From positions 44,342,311 to 44,406,310 of the forward strand of contig OX328106.1 of assembly GCA_946811185.2 (NCBI GenBank): a DNA stretch of 64,000 nucleotides, in the 5' to 3' direction. The position numbers and the translations under genes were made by a program. Positions 13,901-22,900 of the stretch are shown here, in pieces. The stretch is from Hippopus hippopus. Its lineage: Eukaryota > Mollusca > Bivalvia > Cardiida > Cardiidae. Numbering within the stretch: the first letter of the stretch is position 1; every line of letters begins with the position of its first letter. The notes beneath the pieces are model-generated. The model saw only the letters and a program-made list of their open reading frames with translations. It had not been told where the DNA came from and ran no database searches.

Positions 13901-16900
13901 AGGTTAGTAAATTTTATTTACTGGTAACAACAAATGACTCTTCTCCTTAACTCCATTGTCACTCATACCGAAAAGCAATTAATGAGAACTTATCCGGCTG
14001 GAATGAGAATAGACTCGTCCAATTTCAACCCAGTTTTGTTTTGGGCCTTCGGTATCCAGATGGTGGCTTTAAATTACCAAACTGAAGGTATGTACTTAAA
14101 TTCACCCATGAGCTTTGGAAAACTTTATGGGGAAATGAGAAATTGATAATGAGAAATTGATTATAACAAGCGACTCCTCAGATTCCAATAACGTTTTCTG
14201 TCCTGCTGAAAAAAAAACTGCATTTTCCCAACCTTCTAGAAAGTCGTAAAAAGGCTTTCGGAGTTATGAGTTAACTCTCTTGCTGCCACTTTTAATTCTT
14301 TGCCTTTCTCGATGTCTTAAAGCTTGTTTCCAGTGCAAATAAATATGAACCGCACTACGACAGGTGAAAACCCTGACATACGTGAGTATGTGATCTGTCA
14401 CCATGATATGACTGAAATGATATTGTGAGCGGTTTAAACACCATTCAATCAATTATAAAACAAGATCATTCATAAAGGGAAAATTCCTTTCCTTCAAAGT
14501 TTTCTCTTTGCAGCTTTATTTTAGGAAAGATTTTGGCAAGTGTAGTCTAAAATTTGAAAGTATATGTATAATTCTTTGCTGAACCAGAACCGACAATAAG
14601 GCTTGTTTCAAGATGTTTTGTAGAGGTATGCTTTCCTGTGTCTATGTCTACAATATCTTTCTTACTTTTCAGATACGGCCATAGCAATCAATACAGCCTT
14701 GTTCGAGCAAAACGGCCAAAGTGGATATGTTTTAAAGCCAGCAGTCACGTGGGATAAAAGTCATGTTATGTACAATCACTTCAATCCGTTGGACAAAGAA
14801 TTCGATGGACTGCACACAACAGTTCTTACACTCCATGTAAGTAAACCATTATATGATGAATTGATCGGAACGCCAACTAACCATCCATGTAAACGATTAA
14901 CCTTGAGTCATTATTTGTTTTTTCAAACTTTTGCAACTCTTTATTTTGATTGATAATCATCGTATTATGGCTGATCATTTCTTTAGATAGCGGAACAAAT
15001 CACTCTGAAAATGATAAAAATATGAAGAGTGTGTGTGTGTGGAATTAAATGGTTGAGTGAAAATACAATTATTACAGAACGATAACTTGAATTTGAAATT
15101 GGTAATCTAAAGCTCGGACAATAAATAGGAAATCAGTACTTCAGACCGAGATCACTGCACGCCCCTGCAGTCTGATTCTGGTCTTCACTGTCAGAAAGAA
15201 AGTCAGAGATCGAGATGCATAGGATACCGATTAACTCTTTACAAAACGACAAAATTTTAGACTGGTCCAATTGAAATCATTTGAAGACAACACATAGATA
15301 TGACTCAAAAATTGAAATTTGTTTTTGAAAGAGAGGAAAACATTTTTGGAAAAGAAGAAAATGCTGGTTTCCAGCATTTTCTCCTTTTCCCACAGTGTTT
15401 TCTAAAGCCTTCTGTCTAAGGGTCGTTAAAACCTGGGATTCTGTGGGAAAGGGTTAAACCAATTTATATTTCATTACAGGTGATATCCGGCCAATATGTA
15501 TGTTCCAACTATACGGCCAGTACTCAAGTAGAGGTAGAGATTATAGGAATTCCGGTGGACTGCGCTAAACATAAGACAAAAGTAATCTCGAGAAATGCTC
15601 TCAACCCAATATGGAACGATGTTTTCACATTCCAGGTACGGTTGTGCAAGAGCCTTAGATTTAAAAGAGAATTATGAATGCCGAGTACTACGCCCATTAT
15701 ACATATTAACATAAATAGTGTAACATTGGTCATCACGACTGGTTTGAGTCTCACAGTGTTATTTCAATCGCCAGTGTTAGACCGGGGTTTTATGTGTTTT
15801 TACACACAAGAATGCCACATGACCAGCATCGCCAGCAGAATTCGAACCAGGCTTTTGTGATTGCTCGTCAAGTGTCGGCAGACTTAGTATTGGAAGATCC
15901 TGAAGCTCAGTGACTGTTTACTTAATTTGATTTAACTCGTCGTTTCAACTACATAACGTTACTGTACCAAATGTATAACTTGTGTCATTTCAATTACCTA
16001 CTAAATATATATGATTAATGTCGTTTTGTCTTTTTATCTTTCTGACTACATACTAGAAGATACACTGAGTACTTAATTTGTATAACTTATATGTATATAT
16101 GCCGTTCAGACTATATACCTAATATTCGTATGCTCTGTGTCACTTAGATACTTCATCTGTTACATAAACAAAATAAATGTTGTGTATTATGAGTAGTGAG
16201 TTACACCGTGTGGTGAGAAATGGAAGACCCGTCTATCTGAAATACGTAAGTCAGTTCTTCCGAAGTGTATGACTGCAAAACACTCTTGGCTCCTACATTG
16301 TCATGGGTGGAATCAAGGCTTTTGAGGCTTTTTTTATGTTCATAAATAAGCGTTTTTAAGCGTTAGCCGTCCAAACAAAAAATGTATATAAAGGCAAATT
16401 TATCTTAGCATTTTGATAAATATGAGCTTAGGTATTTTTGTAAATGCACTGTTTTCTGTTTCTGTTTTCTCTCCATTTTTACGTTAATATGCAGGCAGCC
16501 AGAATAATGATAGAGGGAGAAGTCAGCCAAAATATAAAACATTTGAAAATTGGTGTGATCGTTGTACATATTTGTATTATACTAGGTGATGTATTCGGAA
16601 CTGGCGTTCATACGGTTTGTTGTCACGGATACCATTACCAACCACGTAGTCTCACAACGTGTCATTCCTCTCAAATGCCTCAGACCAGGTAAGCCTAAAA
16701 TTAGTATTTTATTATCTAATGCTTCTTATTATCAGTCAGTAAAGAAAAAGTGAAACATTTAAAAGTTGCATATAAACTGAAGTAAAAACATGCAAATGAA
16801 TAAAAATTCTGCATACACATGCATAATATATTTCTAGTCTTTACCTTTGGTGAACGTGTCTAGATGATGGCTTCAAAAATTCCACAGAGCTGTTTTACAA

Positions 16901-19900
16901 AAGGGCTTCTTTCTCAAAATGCTATGACTCTGCGTAAAAGACTTTACCTCTTGTGTTTAGTTTCATTTTAATCGTCGAAAGGTATTATAAGTTACTGGCT
17001 AGGATTACACTAAAGAAGCGTCGCTTTTATGGCTAGGTTTACACCAAGTATCGCTTTTTAACCTAGTGCCTGCCATATCATTCTTTTTTACTCAACTTAA
17101 AATACTATCCATTATTCATAATTGTTAAAAAAAAAATAAACGCTTTTTTAGGTATACTTTCAGATGGTTCATGTGACACGAATAAGATATATTTGAAGAG
17201 CAGGAATACATTTTTTATGAATGGAAATCATTGTGGGAATTCGAGGTGTAACTGCTTGGTACAAGCAATTTCTCCTTTCCTACAGTGTTTTCAAAATATG
17301 TCTACTTCAAGGTCGTGAGAATGTTTACTCCTATGGAACAAATTTACGTTTTTACAGGCTATCGTCACGTGCGCTTGCGGAATATCAATAATCAACCGTT
17401 AGAGCTTGCCACCATTTTCATCTACTCGAAACACGAGGAGGAACTTCTAGAGCCCTGTAGTCGCCATGAGTATATTACGGATTCCACGTCCGCCATTTTA
17501 AAATCTGTGTTCACGAAGGTCAAGGACCTCTCAGATACTAAAGATGGCCGAGATGTACATGTGAGTAGCGTTTGTATTTTTGTAGTACAGCGATGTGTAG
17601 TTTGCATATATGAAGGATAAGTTTTGTCATAAGTGTTTTAAGATTGGCAAGTGTCTGGAGCGTCAGTGCGGCTCATTCAGTAGGATTAAATATAAATATT
17701 TTGCAACGTGTCTGCCATCTTGTAGTTTGATACCCAATAATTTGCCGCACAGAACAGAAGTGGTACCAATTTTGACAAAAGAGTGTATGTTGAAAAAGGC
17801 TTTTTTTTTTTTTCACACAGTGGCAACTGGTGTATACTTAAAGAACATTTCTTTGTACTCGTACCTTCTTTATCATGTCGGATTGGGTAAAATGAGCGGT
17901 ATTTTCCACATTCTAATTATGAGTAAAATGCTTTGTCTTCAGCGTGAGGTTTGTTATCTAGAATTTCTTCCTTTGTATTTATAGCTCGTAAACCCAGTTG
18001 GGACGAAGTTGAAACGCAGAATGTTCTTTATCAGTGTATTTGGAGTTACCGCCCCTGACGAATACGTCATACTAAAGGTTACCCAGGATACCTCAGTGTA
18101 TGATGCAATAGCTCAGGTTGGTTGTTACAGGGTGTTTCTACTTATCATATCTTTCTATTTATAAATTTATTGATTAACTTATAGCTCGATTTATTGGCGT
18201 CTTACGCTTCTTTTTCAGTAATTCAGTTAGCCAGCTCACTCAGTGAATATTTGGACTTTAATTTTTGAAAATGAACACTTAATATTTATTTGTGGATCGA
18301 TGTAAATGTGTTTTATACCGACATGGACTAACTTCAGAATTAGAATCAATTTAGCATTTTTGTGTCATCAGAAAGATTACCTCATCACTTTACAAACATC
18401 CGTGCAGTCGATGCCTTTGAAAAACATTATGAGAAAAGAAATAATTATCTGTCCTACTAAGTTGGGGATAATGTTGAAAAAATGATACCCATGACCGCTG
18501 TTAAGAAATAATACTTCCAGCTCAAATATTCATCTTCGTGAATTTTTAGTTTCTTTTAGCACCACAAAGTAGCCAGTGCAGTGGAAAATTTTACGCAACT
18601 AAATGTCACGACCTACAATATGACGGCTTGTTTATATTCCTGTTATGTATGAGCCATGCTCTGTAGAAAGGGGGCTTGCTTGCATCTGCAAAAAGTATCG
18701 ACCCAGATCAGCCTGCGTAGTCCACATATGCTGACCTGAGTTGAAACTTTTTGCCATTGATGAATTTTCTGAATGACTAAGGACCATTCTACTTCATGAT
18801 TCAGTCGCTTGTTATACAAGATGACCTTTATGGATCCATAATAATGTAATGATCTACTTGGTATAATGCATCACGTAGATCCATTAAACCTCCTTTTACC
18901 AGAGCGCGGCTCATTTATTACATTCAGGCTCTAGCGAAGGCAGGCCGTCCGGAGGAGAAGGTTGGAGACTACGTGTTAGTGGAAGACGTTCAAAACAGCT
19001 GGGAAAAGAAGGAACAGGAGAGATCAAGCAGTCAAAGAATTCTCAGTATGTCGGAAAAAGTTCTCCAAGCTCAGAATAAATGGAAAGGTGCTGGAAAATT
19101 GGTGCTCCGGAAAGTTAGCACTGTAAGTCTTTTCGTGTGTGTAGACAGTGACAGTACCATCTATTATATCATTTTTAACATTGCTTGTGAATCAAGTTTG
19201 ACCCACAGTCTTACCTGAGATACATCTTAACACTTAAAAACATGCTACAGTAGAGAAATGAAACTTTCAAGCTGATAGAAAAAACCCAAATTTTGCTATT
19301 TCAAAGACGTTTGGGGGAAAAAAATCTCTTTATCGGACAGTTTTGCACGTTCTGTGCAGTCTGATCTTGATCTGTACTGTCCACAAAAGGTCATTGAGTC
19401 GCAATTAGCAGCCAATGGGTTGATTGATTCTCTGAATGTTTTATTACAGGATCCCAGTAGCCGGGCATGGGTATCCACGATGTTGTCAAAGGAACAGAGA
19501 GTAAGTTTTTATTGTCTATCATTATTTCTTAGAGTATAATGTGCGCTGAAGAGCATTGAGTTACGCTTAGAAACCTAAGCGTTAACATAAATTTAAAGCC
19601 ATATAGAGAATAATCTAGTCAAATTTCAGCGTTTGTGGTGAACCGCTAGAATGATTACCTTCAGTGTTTTGATAGAAAATATGTCATAGATTGTCATCTA
19701 GCCTCTCCTACAGTTAGTAATCATAAATGCAAAATATTGATTTGGGAAGTCAGATGACCACTCTTCTGTAATCTGTAGCAACCATTGCGCTGTCTCAAAG
19801 ATGACTTTTTGGGGGGGCAGTAAACGAGAAGAAAAAGCTATCACACTTTTGAAAATACCTTTTTTATCATTATAGGGCACAAAATATCGGTTACATGTAA

Positions 19901-22900
19901 GTGTAGTTTCATCATCACAGTAATCTTTTCTTGTAGTGTGATCTTTACGTACATGTAAGCTTCTAAAAATAAATTTTCTATTATCACCACATCAGCTAAA
20001 GGTAGAGGAAACTTGAAATAAGTATTTAAATATTCTTTGAGAAAGGATCCCGTATTTCAAGGACCATTAAGAAGACGGTTTTTGAGAGAAAAAAATGTGG
20101 GAAAAAGGTAAATGCAAGTAACCATCATTTTCTCCTTTTCCCACAATGTTATCTAAGCTTTGAAAGACAAATACATACATAATTTTGGAATATTTGGTTT
20201 GCCGTCTCTAAATCCTTTCAATATGGTCAAGTTTAAGTCTTTGTTTGGTACATAGTTAAATCAAAGGACTGAAAGTCCTGAAAAATGGATTTGTGTTAAT
20301 GATTATGGAGCAGAACGACACCCTAAGATACATGTATACTGCTTTGGCTATTTTAATATTGGCTAAAGCTAAAAGCACAATGTGAGAACCGTTGATCTGT
20401 AACGTTGTTGAATCGCTTCAGGTCAACGCCATAATTATATGCAAATTGGTTTTACAAATGCGAGCTCAAGCTCTTGCAATTTCACTTAGTTAATATTGTA
20501 TGACTGAATTGGTTGATTTTTTTTTAGGTTTTTTTTGTTAGGTGCTTGTCTATGAATTATTGGTTAACAGAGAACATCAAAATACGTTCTAACTGTTAAT
20601 TGTTGGTTCGTTGCGAGAAAGACTGGTGAAAAAAGCTCAGAACTTTACACAATATTTCTTATTATTTGTTCGTTTAGCGGAAGTATGACGAATCAAGTCC
20701 GCCCTCTGGTGACTGGGATAAGGACGAAAATATGTTCCTTGTATGTGTGTATAATGTATCACCCGACCAGCCCTATACCATCTTTAAAGCGCCGATCTCT
20801 AGCACTGCTCAGGATATCATAACCCAGGTACATTAACTCTCTGCAATCTTATCGCTTGCAATATGTGTTTTTGCAAACAGCGTGGATCGAGACTAGACTA
20901 CACAGAACTTGCAGTGAAGACTTGATCAACTCTGATAACACAGATACAGAGTTGGGCAAATTTGCTCCAAACATACTAAGAGTTTAAGAAAAACAGTTTT
21001 CACATACATGTAGCACTCGTGGGAATTTTTTTTTTATTTGAATGGTAGTTCACGCATTTTATGATATAATTCTAGTCATATCATGGCTTATTCATGGCTT
21101 CAATTAATTTAGATGAAATTGAAAGCGAATTGTGTCGTCCGTGAGTATGCCCTCTTTTTAGAGATACTGGTGAAGGATTATTCTATAAACCATATCATTG
21201 TACACAACCAACTAAGAAGAAATTTGAAAAGCATGCTTTGGGTTTCATTACGATTACCTTTGTTTATAGTTTTTGTACTATGCCTTCGTTTTAGGCTAAA
21301 AAAGAAGTTGTATCGTAATGTATAGTTTATAAATCGGATTAAAAGAAAAAAACCTTCGGTTTCTTGGTTAACATTCTTAAGGCTATAGATTAGAGACTTG
21401 CATAACTGTGTGACATATAACGCTGGTCGTGGTGTCTATGGTTCTGAGGTCGAGCGTCTTCCTCGTAACCATAAAGTCCTGAGTTCGACAACCGGGAGCG
21501 GGTGTCAACTTCCACTTCGGGACCGTTCATTGGCCCCCACATTCGGCGAAAGTATTGGTGTAGTTCCCACGTAGTAGAATTGAGAGAGATTAGTATAAGT
21601 TGCAAGAACTTCGTACTCAATCGATGTGAAATTAATACATGTAACTAAGTATATAAAGGTCTGTACATCACGATCAAAAGAGTAAAGAATATGTTAAATT
21701 AATTCTACAGGCCATGATGAAAGCTCACAGATCAGAAGAGGAAGATCCCCGAAATTTCTTCCTTCTTGAAGAGCTGGACATATTAAGCGACAGCCATCTT
21801 GGACCGACGAAGAAACGAGACAGTGAAAAAGTGTTCAGACGTATTTTGGCCTCAGACGAAAATGTCTACCACGCTCAGAGTGAATGGAAAATAAACGGTC
21901 GCTTTGTTCTTGTAGACCGTGATATGGTGGAGTTTGACCAAGACGTTGCGGTAGGCATTTGCTCCATCTAAATATGGAAGCCGATGATTTTGTAAAAAAA
22001 GTAAACTTAATTTGACCAGTGTAATAGTGTAAAAGTCTAATTATTCGTTGAGATTGTATATAAGACACGAAAAATACAACAAAGAAATTAAGTCATCCAG
22101 AATGTTTATACGGTAGGAAAAATAAAATATCAGACTGCCTGTTCTGTACAGCCTGTTCTTTGCAGCCTCGGCGCGTATACAACAACCAATCTTAAAAGTC
22201 CTCTTGGTCCTGTTACCAAAATTTTTCAAAAGTTGAAAGTAACGCAATTTCTGATTGGCTTAACCAAAAGGCTTAGTCAATCAGAAATTATATCAGAATT
22301 AAAATAAGAGCAATGTAAGGCAAGTGTTACTGTTAATAATTGGTAAACTTGTTGCTTGTGTTGTCTATCAGTTATCGACTTACCCTTTGAATCTAAAATG
22401 TGTTACTAATGAACATGGTTTTTTTTACATCCATTATTATATGTCTATGACATGTTGTGTTCCATTTGTGTCAAAGTTGTTTGAATAACATTATCGAAGA
22501 GGCAAATATGAACGACTGATGACTTCTCTGAAATGACAGATGGTTGTGAAACGAGAAAAGCCAGTATCACAATGTAGCTCACATAACTTATATTTCTGAG
22601 CTCATACAAGAACAGCTATAATGACTTAACCATTTTTTTTCCCCAACTTTAATAAATTTTTTTTTTCTATACTAGTTTGAGAAGAAAAAGAAGAATGTAC
22701 ATGTAAAAGGTCAGATGTACCAAAATACTGTCACAAGTTCTCTAGCACGGAAGTTCTGCTCTAAACTGTCACGTGATGATCAGTCAGAAACCGGAAGTTC
22801 TCAAGAGGAGACCTCATCATCAGGGCCAAAATCAAGAATAGGTATATCACTGAAGAAAACTTGCAATTTTAGCATTTTTAGCTGTTTATTTTTTTCTTTA

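Noticed and set aside
16444..16692. An 82-residue open frame over the C2 exon
   Set aside because: It is in a different frame from the conserved C2 peptide at 16586-16688, which has proper splice sites and phase.
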